From Eutreptiella sp. 'Long Island Sound 2002' (taxonomy: Eukaryota > Euglenozoa > Euglenophyceae > Eutreptiales > Eutreptiaceae): 64,000 nt of DNA. Within the stretch, counting starts at the first letter, position 1; each line of letters starts with the position of its first letter. The notes beneath the pieces are model-generated. The model ran no database searches. It had not been told where the DNA came from and worked only from the letters and a program-made list of their open reading frames with translations. The stretch lies in NCBI GenBank assembly GCA_964036045.1, contig OZ038385.1, forward strand, positions 23,962,353 to 24,026,352. Direction: 5' to 3'. Both the position numbers and the translations under genes were made by a program. Shown piece after piece: positions 34,652 to 46,100 of the stretch.

Positions 34652-35290
34652 TTATGCTGCGGGATGTGGCAGCCGTCGGACCCGTGGCATAACCCGAAGC
34701 GTCACCAGCGGACCCTCGCACCGCCGCAGTCGAGCAACCGCGCGGAACGAAGAGGCCGGGCGCACGAACACCAGCGGTGCGATTCCGTCCTGCGTGCGAT
34801 GTGGCGGGTCCCTGTGCGATCGGGCAGCTGGGCCCTCTCGTGCCTGAGGGCCATTGGGGGCTGATGTCAGCACAACCCACGGCACGTCACAGACGCAGCG
34901 TCTGGAACCAAATCCGCGCAAGCCGCACCTTCCGGAGTGACGCGCGCGCGTCAGCGCCCAGGCCCAACGGGCCGAAGCCCCACGGAACAGCGTCCACCCG
35001 CCGGGGTCTCCGCGTCGACGACAGTCTGCACAGAAACGTGAAAGAAATGGGCAGATTCCTCGGAATTGCCCTGCGGACACCATCGCAACTCAAACGCCGT
35101 CCTCTGCCAAGAAAGTGTCTCCCGTGCGCGCGTGCGGCACAACCCCCGGCACTGTGCCGTGAGGGTTGGGCACGCGCGACCCAAAGACCCAGCGCCCCAG
35201 ATGCTCCATCGGCAGGAGGGCATGGCCATCGGGGCCGGCCTCAACCGTTTCACGGCGGAATGCCCGGAGGCAGGCATTCGGGGCGCTGGC
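34652..35290 (-). other. GC-rich block with several open frames, possible exon
   Basis: GC content rises sharply here and three frames stay open over different parts on the minus strand, for example RTQDGIAPLVFVRPASSFRA in the 35083-34652 frame. It lies just beyond the stop of the four-exon glycosyltransferase-like gene, so it could be the 5' exon of the next gene on the same strand. No family is recognised and no splice partner was found. Confidence 0.25.
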
Positions 35291-35341
35291 CCGCAGCCGG
35301 TCCCACGGCCTCTCTCGTTCCCACGGTAGCCCCAGCCGCAG

Positions 35342-38300
35342 TCACGACGACCCCTTGCGGGCCTTCGCTGCCATCCACTTCCGCGGCGGAAAGCGCACGC
35401 TGCAGAAATGGATCACGTCCTTCAGCAACGGACCGGAGGGCGAGGGCCGGGGCGGGACAGTGCCGTACGGCGCCGCAGCCCACTTCCGCTGCCGCGCCCA
35501 GTCCATGAGGTAGGTCACGTTCCACGTGGCGGCCCAGCGCGGGTCCCTCAGCAGCTTCAGCATCTGAGGCACAGTGTTGGAGCCAGCGGGCCAGGCCTTC
35601 CTGGGATTTTGGCCGACCCATCCACCCATCCACCCACCCACCCACCCACCCACCACATCAGGAAAACTCTCCTCAGGGGAAAATGAAAGTTGTCAAAGGA
35701 GCCGGACAATGGAGGCCGATTTTAGGTACATGAACTTTTTTGTGGCCCTGGACCCCCCTCCCCCCGCAGGTATGGCACACACACCCGTACGCAGTATAGA
35801 CCGGCCACGAAGCAATCCCCCGCGACCGGTGCACTGGCAGGCCCAGCCACCAGACAGGCCCTTGCACAGGCCCCTGTCCCTGTTCATGTCTCTCTCTGTC
35901 CACGTCCTTTTCCCTGTCCAGCCCTGCCACTACTCCTGGACGGGTCCCTGGGCCTACCGGCGCACCTGTGCCTGTGCCCGTCTCTGGGGCCGTACGTGTG
36001 CCTGTGCCTGTCCCAATGCCCGTGGCTGTGCTTGCCACCCGTCAAAACTGGTCGGGCACTCGCTCTGACATAGAGCAGTCCCCCCCCCTACCCCTGTACC
36101 TGCCTGCCGTGCCCCTGACCATGTGCCTGCCCGACGAGCACAGGGTCAGGTACGGGGACAGAGAGAGGCCGTGGAGAGGGGCAGGGGCACAGGGGCAGCG
36201 GCAGCGGCAGGGGAAACGGAGTATAAACTCGTGTATTTTCGTAAATTGTATTATTTCGTAAAGACAATTGCTGGTGCAGTTAGACTGAGTACGTACTTAG
36301 TTGTACACCATAGCACACCCAGTTTTACACCATGGCATTATCAGACAAAACATTAGTTTGTAATAACAATGATAATGATGATGATGATGATGACAACGAC
36401 GACGATGATGATGATGATGATGATACTGATGCCGCTGCTGCTGCTGACGATGACTGAAATCCTCCTGACGGAATAATAATTGTGCAAGCAACAAGCAACA
36501 AGCAACAAGCAAGCAACATCCCCAGCGAAAAATCATTTTCTCCAACATACCGTTTGAAATTAAATGATTGTTTTTGCATATTGATAGTCATGCCAAAATG
36601 CAACTTTCCCCCACTTGCCCCAGGCCGAGCCTGGACGCAGCGCCGGTACCATTCCGCCCCAGCTCCTGCGGAAAGAGGGGCCGGGAGTACCGAAAGCCGC
36701 AAAGCACTCCTAATTTCCGAAACCGGAGGCTTTCGTAGCACATCAGAGAGGGTGGTGGCCAGACCCAGTGTGACCGGTCGCTTTCTGCTATTGGCAGTTC
36801 TGAACGGCCAAAAAGGGGGGGGGGGGTCAAAAATGCCATTTCGAGCCTGTCCGCACACTGTTGTACAAAGCGGCAGGGGCAGGCAGGGGTAGGCACCCGG
36901 GGCAAGGCCTCATCCGCCTGGCGATGGAAGCACTTCTGGCAGTCCGGGTGCAGCCAATACGGCCAGTATACGTTGGTGGTGCGGTGTAGCAGGCGGCACG
37001 ACTCCCCCAGCTCCGCCGGGACGGCGGGCCCGGGCTGGCAAAGGGCCGCCAACAGCAGGAAGGCCCGGCACTGCCCCGGCACAAACCGGAGGTGTGCCCC
37101 CGGCCAAATGGGCATGACCCCGAGCCGCGGCCGCTCCTCCGCCTCCGTGTCGTTGAAGGGGCCCCACACGCGCCACTCCGCAAGGTCTGGCCGGGCGTGC
37201 CACAGCGCGTTCAGCAGGAACGAGAACTGGAAGTACCCACGCTGGCCGGCCGCGCGGCACATTGCGACGTACGCCGCGTGGAAGGTGCTGCGATGCTTCG
37301 TGACCGCGAGCGCGCGGGCGGCCGTGAAGGCGGCGCGGGGGATGAGGATGGGGAAGCCGATCATGAAGTGCGCCATCTGCGTGCGGCCGAGGAGGAAGTG
37401 CGTGGGGCACGCGCGGGGCGGGTGCCCGCAGGACGAGGTCTCGGGGTCGTCAGCGCCAGGGGGAAGGCGACGGCCCACGACAATGGGGCGGGTGCCGTAG
37501 AACCAGAGGGCCTGAGCAGAGGCCAGCGGGAGTCAACACGGAGGGAGGTCACGCACCGCACGCACATTGGGTCAGGTATTTGAACAATTTCTCCAGGAAA
37601 TGGTCTGCCTTTGAAGCCCTCCTAAATACTGCCCCTTGGTGGGGGTTGCTGGGGGAAGAGTTATGGCAGGGTGTGAGGGCCCCTTTGGGCGAGTTCACAT
37701 GTAACCCGGGCAGCAGGCTGAAAGATGCCAAAGTATTGCACACCAATCCCTAGTTTGCATGTGGCTACACTGCCCAAATTCCTTCTGCGGTGTCAGGTAC
37801 AGTTTTGGGCAAAGCATAGGGGCCAACAGCATGTAGCCTCTAAATTGGCTCAAACGGTCCACACAATAACCCCAGCATACGCACCGCGTGTGCACGGCAC
37901 GCGCACCGCGTCTGATACTCCCCCACAGTGCGGGACCGCAGCATTCTGTCAAGGCAGGAGGCAGTCCGGTTGACGTTCAACCTCTTCAAGCACACTGGCA
38001 CGGACCCCTGGCCTATGCACCAGTTAATGCACTAGAAAGGAGGGGACCCAGAGGGGGCTGTTGCGAGTGGTGAGGAAGGCGCTGAAAGGGGGTTGGCGAA
38101 ACAGTTTGCAGCAGTTATGGTTGGGTACAAGTGCCGGTGGCGGGGGCAAGAATGGCATTCTTGAGAGAGGAGCACGGTGCCCAAACCGCACGTCACTGCT
38201 GCAGACACTCCTAATCATGACGCGGGCAAACCGACATCGCCCTCCTCCTCCAGAGACCCTCCCCTGCAGGCCTCTGCTGCCAGACCCATGCACACTGGTT

Positions 38301-41300
38301 TCAGCCTGTTCCCGAGGACTACGCACCCACTCGAGCCTCACCGCGCGCCCTGTGCATGCCCTGCGCTCGAATGTTCTCTCCTCGACCAACCACACTTTTG
38401 TCAACCAGAATTTACGCACTATGGGGGCAGCCACACGGGATTTGCTCCCGGCCAGGACACAACCCCGAGGGGTGTTCAACCGTTTTGGGAGTTGTGGGTG
38501 TTCAACCGTTTTGGGGGATGTAGGGGGCGTTTGGAACAAGGCCTCGGTATTAGGTTGTTTGCCTTTGGCGGCGCCTATTGGCCTCTCGCCACTGCTCATT
38601 CTGACCCTCTGTGGGTCCAAACGTGTTTTGGTTGTGTCAACGGAGCCCCTGGATGACTTGTCCTGTTTGACTACTCCAGGGTCGGCTGTCCTGGAGACGG
38701 GCTGTTGCCCGTGCCATTGACCAGGTGCATCCAGATGCACACTCCCAGTCCATGCCGGGTTCGCCTACTCCAGCACTGACTTGTGCGCACTGGGGTGTGC
38801 ATCTGCAGGATAATTTTCCTGGCAGGGGCTTCTAACAACCACAATGATTCTTTCCCTTTTGTCTTTTCATTCTCCTCCTTTTGCGCTCTGTACCGTTTTC
38901 GGCGAGCGCTGTCTGCCCTGCCCTGTTATCTTGGCTTGCTCGTCCCTTTCCCCCTGCCCAATTTCCTCTGGGCCCTCCCTATTCTTTCTGCCCTGGGGGG
39001 CATTGGGTGGCGGGGGAGCGTGTTGCTGTAGGGAGGGGGTACAGGAGGGGGCGGGGTAGGAGGAGTGGGAGTGGGTTTGTCACACCCTGCCCCCTCCTTC
39101 CCCTTGAGGAGGAAGATCCTGTCTCAAGGGGGCTCCTTGTTTGTGTCGGTGTGCTTGGTGTTGATGGTTTTGGCCACTTGCTTCTGTTGGTCCACATATC
39201 CTAGTCTGTCTTGGGCGTAGTTGCATGCTGTTTGATGGCATGTTGGCCTTCGCTGGTGCGGCGGTGGTAGACCATGCACTTAGCGCCCGCCGTCGGTCTA
39301 AGGGGTCAGGATCAGGGCTAGTTCTCCTTGCTACAAATCCCCGCGGTTGGGGCGAGGGAGGAGTCCGTGGCCTCCCCCCACCCCTGTAAAGTGTCTGTTG
39401 GCACATCACCCAGGGCCCGCGGTGCCCCAGGCATCTTTTGTGGGCTGTATTGTTGTTGCATGCTTGTAGGGGGGGGGGGGGGGTCACCCACCACCCCCCT
39501 GAAAAGGGGGGGCGGGTTCGTACACCCCAACCCACCACCTTTTTGTCGGGCACCTCCAAACGGTTTAGTATGCGGCCCGGGTGTGATCCGACAGTTTGCA
39601 CCACCCCTTAACCCAATAGAGGGTAGGGCATCATCGGCTTGGGTATGCCTAGCCACACTGGGAACCTAAAGGGGGTGGGCTCTTGAGGCGGTCATGGGAT
39701 CAGAGTTACAATACACAAAAGATGTGACGAAGGGAAGGGAAGGGCCTACAACCTATTGCACCTATCGCAAATAGGGACGACTTTCCGGGGAAGGGCCTAA
39801 GACCAAGAGTGGCTACTTGGAACACGTTCTAGGGAAGGGCCTAAGACAAAGAGTGGCTACTTGGAACACTTTCTATGTCCAACGTATTTGTATCACAAAA
39901 GAGGATGTCCGTCCTCCACAGGATCTTCGGAGAGAGCAACAAACAACATTTGTATAGTGCCTCATCTTGCATGATTTGGCGCTCAAAACATGGATGGTTT
40001 GATGGAATTGGGGGGGAAGAAAGAGCGCAATATGTCACCACTAGCGCTCAAAGAGCCCAGGAGTGGGCAACAAAGAAAGAAAGGGCGCACTATGCAACCA
40101 CCGGCACTCGGTCCCCAACACTCAATGCAGGAGATGAAATCTGAAGTGGGAAGCAAATGGGCAGAAAATTGTTTGATACGTCTTTGGCATATTTGAAATA
40201 CCCTGAGAAGTCTGAGCATTTTGAGTACCTTCCCCCCCCCATGTCCATCCCCCCCCAAGGGACGACGGTTCCCCCCCACCCCGGGGGGAACCGTCACCAA
40301 GTGACGGTTCTCCCCCTGGGGGGGGGGGAACCATACACCACTCCCGACCAGCCAATTCTAGTATAACCCAACTAAAAATTTTCTTCAGCGCCTTCGGCGC
40401 CTGTGATTTCCTATTGATTTCTTATTGTTCATGGGCCAAGTGACGGTTCCCCCCCTGGGGGGGGGGATGGACACGGGGGGGGGGATGGACACGGGGGGGG
40501 GAAGGTATAAACACATGTGGTGAAAACAAAAATTCACCCCGTGCCGTAAGACTAAAACAAAACCTCCGGTGCCTATGGCGCCCAAAAAACCATGCAACCG
40601 TTTTGGGGGGCGTAGAGCCCCCTCCCCCCTTGGGGGCGGGTCCTAGCCGGCAGCAACCCCGTGGGCAGCGATGATGTCACTTGGCGCCATTTCGGGTTTA
40701 CCCGTGTCCTGCCCCAAGGTGCTGGTCGTGCTCCCGCGATGATGTAGGGTCTTGGGGACTGCTGCAGTACCATCCTCTCTAATATGGCACACAGCACTCG
40801 ACGGGACTAAGGGGTCGCTCGTGAAGTGGGGGGGCCCTTGGCCCGCAATCCATTGCCACTCCGCCACTCCCTTCAATCCGCTGTGAATGGGGGGGGGGGT
40901 CTGGAAAACAGGCCCCAGGGGCAGACCATATTGTTTCCCATTGGCGTTGTTTTGGACCAGATTTTGGGGGGGGGAATGGGGCTGAATCAGATTTGCCTTA
41001 ATTTTCAAATCACTATGTGGAGCAATTTCAGACGTCCTGCAATGCTTTTGATGAGCCCAACCATTGGAGCGTAAAGGGGGAGGGGGGGTCTGGCAACCAG
41101 GCTCAAAGGGGCCCCCTCCCCGGAATTGCACTGGACTGTGGGCAGTGAGTGCTGAGAGCATGGACGCGCACCTGGTACGGCGGCAGCAGGAGAACAGAAT
41201 CCGTGTCCATCACCGCCACAACGTCCGCGCTGCTGTGCTGATCAGACCACATGGTGCTGTATGCCTGCATGTCGTACCCGGGCCCCCGCGAGCGCCACGT

Positions 41301-43133
41301 CACCACCTCCGTGCAGCCGTTGGGCAGCTGCCGTGTCTCCTGCAGCGTCTCGTTGGCCGCCGCCGACGGCTCGTAGGGGTCCCGGCTGCAGTGCCAGATG
41401 TACTGGTTGGTCCTGCAGAGCCCAGGGAAGGCGCTGTCGGTGGCGTCCCAAGATTCAAAGACAACCCGCGGGTACGGCGGCCGCGCCTGCAGGGCTACCG
41501 CCAAGGCCCGGTCTGCCGGGTGATCGTCCAGGACTACGACGGAGGAGCCGTTCCAGAGCAGCGCGATGGACGGCAGCAGGGCATCCTGGGGCGAAACGAT
41601 GCGACACAAACGTACGGCAGCGGTTACAGGCACGGCAGCGACAGGATGGATGCATTGACCTGATGGACATGCGGCATGACGCTGTTGGCGTGTACAGGGA
41701 AACGTGCATAGACGCAGGCAGACAGCGTAGAGACTTGCACTTTTGCACGCGAGCACGCCAGACACCGGTCGCAAGCGCACAGGCATGCACGAACACAGTG
41801 CAGTGCAAATAAGGGCTCCCTTCTTCTGCACGAACAGTAGGCTCCCGCATTCACATGCACATACCACCCCCCCCCCTTGTCCAAGCACGCCAAAAGTCAG
41901 AAAAACGACGGTCAGACGGGCTCATGTGCCTAGACAAGCCTTGCACGCAACGCGCGGTACCAAAAGAATGTATGTTGCCGAGAACCTGCCCGTACCTCAC
42001 CCTAACCACAATCGGTGCAACAGGGTACTACAACACTATGTGCAGGCAAATTGGACATCAGCAGCTGTGGAATAGATGCCCTTTCTGACCTTGTGCCTCA
42101 TCTTGAACAATTGCACATGCTCGCCCTTTGGGGCACGCTTTGGAGAAGGCTTGGCTTCAGGTTTTGGAAAGGGTTTAGGCTTTCTATCTACCTTGGGGCA
42201 AAACTGTCATCAACAATATCTTTGGTGAAGTAAAGCTTGCCCTACAAGAAATGGCCAAGGCCCTAAATTCCACGGCCCGCTTTGGCCCACACAATCTGCA
42301 CCTCATCATCCTCCCGTGATTTCCCGATTGTGGTCAACGCAGTATGGCGCGCCACCATCCGTGGTATCAGGAGTGGCAACATCAGCCATGGCTGAAAATC
42401 ACACCAACACAGACAGCATTGGGTTGTAGTTGCAAGTGGAATGTTGGTATGAGCAGGAGGAACTACCAGAAGCATGATCCAGCTCCCCTTTCCCTCTACA
42501 ATCGAAGAACAACCCCGTAACGTCACATTTCTGAGCATAAAAACCGTGGTCAGAAAAGTCCAGAAAACGACGGTCAGACGGGCTCATGTGCTTGGACAAA
42601 GCAGTGCTTGGACTAGGGGGGGGGGGGGGGTACGCCCTCACACACGGCCGCACGCACGCACTGAGAAACATCTGATAGCAGCGCAGGACCTCTCATTGAA
42701 AGCAGGGGAAAGAAAAATGGGCATCCGGCAGACTTTGGTGATGTGCCCTGTTGACAGATACACGCAAACCCCCACACATAAAGAGGGAAGGGGGGAGGAG
42801 AGACACACGCGCGCACACACGCACCCATCAACCCACCAACCCACACACATGCACACACACATGCACGTACAGACAGGCGCGCACGCACGCGCACGCGCAC
42901 ACCTGCAAATCGCGTACGGCGAACGGCTGCCGAGCGCTGAGGCGCACCAGGAGCTCTACGGTTGGCAGGCCCTTCCAAACCCTCAGGGGCTTAGGGTGGG
43001 GGGAGGGTAGCTCAGTAACGTGGGGCTGGCCCTGCGCCAACAGCCTCGGGTCTGCCGCATCCGGGAGGCTCTGGGGGTTGCTGAGGAGCAACAATGTGCA
43101 GAGGAGCAGGCAGCCCAGGGCCGAGAAGCTCAT
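35342..43133 (-). CDS. Secretory-pathway glycosyltransferase-like protein with DTD motif, four exons, complete
   Basis: Exons are 43133-42903, 41585-41172, 37511-36897 and 35563-35342 (TGA stop). All junctions are phase 0 and all introns GT-AG, giving 493 residues. A signal peptide (MSFSALGCLLLCTLLLLSNP) leads the protein. Residues about 78-215 form the nucleotide-sugar half: SSVVVLDDHPADRAL, a Trp/Cys-containing NQYIWHCSRDPYEP loop, and SSADVVAVMDTDSVLLLPP, where DTD is the expected metal and nucleotide-sugar binding DxD. Exon 3 gives ALWFYGTRPIVVGRRLPPG, then HFMIGFPILIPRAAF and YFQFSFLLNALWH, the usual acceptor half, and a Cys-rich end (HPDCQKCFHRQADE). Strand order and the DxD fit GT-A enzymes; donor and acceptor sugars are unknown. 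Introns of 1.3, 3.7 and 1.3 kb contain repeats, including the long dispersed copy at 38620-39455. The exon 3 donor (CGG/GTGCCT) is the least certain junction. Confidence 0.8.
35590..35830. repeat. Short dispersed element, copy 3 of 3
   Basis: The longest copy, with a CCACCCA tandem of about 12 units at 35620-35656, then GGAGGCCGATTTTAGGTACA, CTTTTTTGTGGCC and TATAGACCGGCCAC. Its left end is within about 30 bases of the acceptor of the last exon of the DTD glycosyltransferase-like gene, so it lies in the intron. Confidence 0.7.
36368..36525. repeat. GAT trinucleotide and ACAAGCA tandem repeats
   Basis: (GAT)n with GAC and GCT variants at 36368-36455, followed by four AGCAACA-type units at 36488-36517. 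Both lie in the third intron of the DTD glycosyltransferase-like gene. Confidence 0.85.
38024..39600 (-). repeat. Copy 2 of the long dispersed repeat, with flanking element ORF
   Basis: 38620-39455 matches 1-845. Below 38740 a 238-residue minus-strand frame continues (VRKFWLTKVWLVEERTFERR, then SSDVRFGHRAPLSRMPFLP) that the window edge removes from copy 1. Above 39455 the two copies diverge at a poly-G run. The whole block lies in intron 2 of the DTD glycosyltransferase-like gene, in the same orientation. No diagnostic polymerase or transposase motif is seen. Confidence 0.7.
39788..39880. repeat. Two-unit tandem repeat of about 44 bp
   Basis: GGAAGGGCCTAAGAC, AAGAGTGGCTACTTGGAACAC and TTCTA appear twice in a row. 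An earlier partial unit (GGGAAGGGCCTA) lies near 39740. Confidence 0.9.
40225..40510. repeat. GACGGTTCCCCC hairpin cluster
   Basis: ACGGTTCCCCCCCACCCCGG is followed by GGGGGGAACCGTC, then AAGTGACGGTTC with opposing C and G runs, and the AAGTGACGGTTCCCC unit appears again at 40439. GGATGGACACGGGGGGGG is tandemly repeated at 40466-40503. The same AAGTGACG and GACGGTTCCCC words occur near 24350-24400. Confidence 0.65.
42050..42310 (-). pseudogene. PWWP-like ORF, copy e, broken
   Basis: The minus strand reads EDDEVQIVWAKAGRGI, a stop, GLGHFL, a stop, GKLYFTKDIVDDSFAPR, a stop. In a second frame it then reads KPKPFPKPEAKPSPKRAPKG, followed by EHVQLFKMRHKVRKG. The order matches copy b exactly. It lies in the first intron of the DTD glycosyltransferase-like gene. 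Confidence 0.55.
42600..42905. repeat. Poly-G run and CA/CGCA microsatellites
   Basis: G run at 42617-42630, then irregular ACACGCGCGCACACACGCAC, CCATCAACCCACCAACC and CGCACGCACGCGCACGCGCA tracts up to the donor of exon 1 of the DTD glycosyltransferase-like gene. Confidence 0.8.
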
Positions 43134-46100
43134 GTGAGGCTTGGGACACAGGGATGAGGGCCGACGCCCATTGGCGGCACAGCGCAGTGAACGCGGGAGG
43201 GCTGCTCGGCGCCCAGAGCACCTGGCTCAAGGCGGGGCAAAAGCAAATGCACACCCTGCAAGCCAAGAGGACGCGGCGGTCCTGGACTTTGGTCGCAACG
43301 CCGCACCTTCACGCCGGAATGGCCACAAGACCACCCAACACACTCCGAGTGCAAATGGCACCTCATGTACTGATAATCGGAGCACACACAAATGGTTGAA
43401 TCCAAACCCAATGCCCTGGTGTCCATTGCACTGTGTGCGCACCGCATGGTCGGCGTTCTCCCCGAATGCATCACCACAGAACCACCACCTGGACCAGATG
43501 AACACTTAGTCCCAAACCAATACGGCCCTCCGCACCCTCACTGTAACTGGGCAGGCTGTGCAATGATACACTGCGCCGCTCTGTAACGTGCCCTCAGGGT
43601 GTGCCGCCATGCACGCATTTGGTGGAGTACCGATGCACGCAGAGACACACAACTCCTCAATAGAGTCTTGGAGTTGGTCATACTGTTGTTGATATTCTGG
43701 AAACACTGTGGGACCCCAAGAGCCCAGACAGTCATTTGTCCTGTGGCATGTGCACTGATGTCACACTCATACAAGTGCCATATGTCGCTCGGGGCAGACT
43801 GGAATTCCCCTCAGAGTGCCGAAGCCACTTGGGCAGTTGTCAGGGCCTGTGCCATTCCTGTTCCCCACGTCAGAGCAACTGCACTCGCATTTGACCATGT
43901 TGATCGACCCCTCATAGGGTCTTGGAGGGGTGGGGAAAGGTTGGTACATACCCATTGCACAGGGCGGGGGAACTGATGGTGGTGCAATTCAAGGATAGAT
44001 GGTGTATCAGTGCCCATCTAAGCGAGCATGGCAATTACTTTGACCCGTACATCATGTGTTGGTTGTTTGGCAATAGTGGCACTGATTGTCTGTCTTGGGA
44101 TTTGTGGCTGGGTAGACGTAGACACCACACGTTGTTTGGGTCTGTACACCACCTACTCTTCTGTGGGGTTGGGTGTTATCTTTCATGCAATCACAGATGC
44201 CATGTAGATTTGACTAATTATTTCTGATCTTTGCAACTGCCCAGAGAGTTTTGGAGGGCGTTTCAGGTGCGGGGGGAAGGGAGTGAAGTTTTTGATATTT
44301 TGGTGCCTCTCCTTTGAGTGGAGGTGTCGCCCCATTCTTTGCCAGTGTGTCCTTGGACACCTGGTTCAGCAGGGGTGCAGGGGGAGCTCTCCTGTTGGGC
44401 ATGGGCAAGGACCAGGTGTCACCCCACACCCAGGTGGTGGTGCGTGTGTTGCAAGCTCCGAGGACGGTTTTCAGTGGAGAATGAGTTCTGGTGTCTCGCC
44501 TCCGGTTGGTGTGGTTGGGTAGGCTCATTTTTTTGCTGGGCGTGGCCCGGGCTCAATTTGCACAGCGTGGCACATCCATTCTACTGGCTGACTTATAACA
44601 AAAGCGTGCCGCAAGCACCCCGGAGGCGCCACAATGAAGGACTTCCCAATGGGGTGCGTACCAACACATCCAGGGGGTGGTGACTGCTGCCCATGCAACC
44701 ATGCTCGTGTTCAGCGCACCTGTGTCTCTAGGGCACCAAGCCCCCCCATTCTCTGTGTCATCGGGGGCCAGAACCGGCCCTACTGGTCTCCTCGACGTTG
44801 CTCTACAGGACAAACCCTTGACAGCCCCTTAAAAACCCTCAACAAACTTAACCTCTGTACTCTCATGATGAGGGTGGTTGAGGGTTGCGAAGGGTGGTGC
44901 TTATTGGTGACCACATCACCATTGAAACTCAGTGTGGTTGATTGGCTTGCCGCAACACTGGACACAAATAGAGGGAAATGTTGGAAAGCCTTGACCTCTC
45001 TTCCCAGGTGGTACCGTTGGATCAGCTGCCAGGGGATGTACAAAAATCCAACAGACCGCACGCGGACACTGTGGGGCTTCGCCTTCCACCAGCACAGTCA
45101 CACCATACGGCACCCTGCTAGTTCAATGGCTCACACGGTGCCCCCTAGACCTTGATCAAGAGTGCTTGTCATTTGTTACGCCCTCATGAGTGGACATACC
45201 ACCCTGGCTTTGTTTGGGAAAAATGTGCAACAGTCAGTGCCCCCCGAGGTGGGGACCATGCAAAGGGGAGGGGGGTGCCACTGATTCTTGTGGCAATGGC
45301 AGCGGCAGAGCCTCTAGGCACTTGGTCAGGAAAAAAAGAAACGAGGACAAAAGCCGGGGAACCACTGAAACAAGGCCCAGCACGCAGCAGTGAAGAAGCT
45401 TTTACAAGGCCCAGGGCAATTCAGCACATGTGATATTGTCTTGAAGGAAAAGGCAGCAGTGTACGAAATGCTACGCGCACTGAATACATGTGCCATAGCA
45501 CACAGGCACACAGCCTACACAAACGGGGCATGCTGAACGTGCGCTCAAGTCGTTTATGAACGCAAGCCCAATCTGGTGCATGCGTGTCATGAGTGGGACG
45601 ACCCTCTCGACAGCAATGCAATCAGGCCCGGGACTTGGGAACCAAACTCCGTTGCGTCGGGACGTTATGAGCACACTTCGTGCCTTCACCGGGAAGCCAC
45701 CTGCGGACGAAATTTGCGCGGATGGCAGTGGGCACCGTCTGCAAAAGATGTAAGGGCAGAGATGAGGTGTCCTCAGATGTGTGCTCTAAGGAGGTGCTGA
45801 TATATAAATCCCTGATGTTGACCCTGCAAAACAATGTGCGTACATGCCGGACTACAGCCCTATGGGAAATGAGTCTTGTGGAAACTAAACTGCACTTTCT
45901 TGGTGATCGAACAATTTTGTCGAGAATCTCCAGTGCAAAGTGGTGTATGAGGTATTAAAGGTGATGGTTTCACGGGCTGGTTCACTTTGCTTGCTTTCCG
46001 GGATGCAAACAAGTGCTGCACTATCGGACATGTCCGATTCATCTGCCATCGCTCTGTCTTATCTCTACCCCCTCCACAGAGATGGCGGAATGGCCGTGGA

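Noticed and set aside
36841-36896. Reading through the end of exon 3 of the DTD glycosyltransferase-like gene to the stop at 36588
   Set aside because: The tail loses GC bias and domain character; splicing at 36897 into 35563 continues in phase 0 with a coding-like C terminus.
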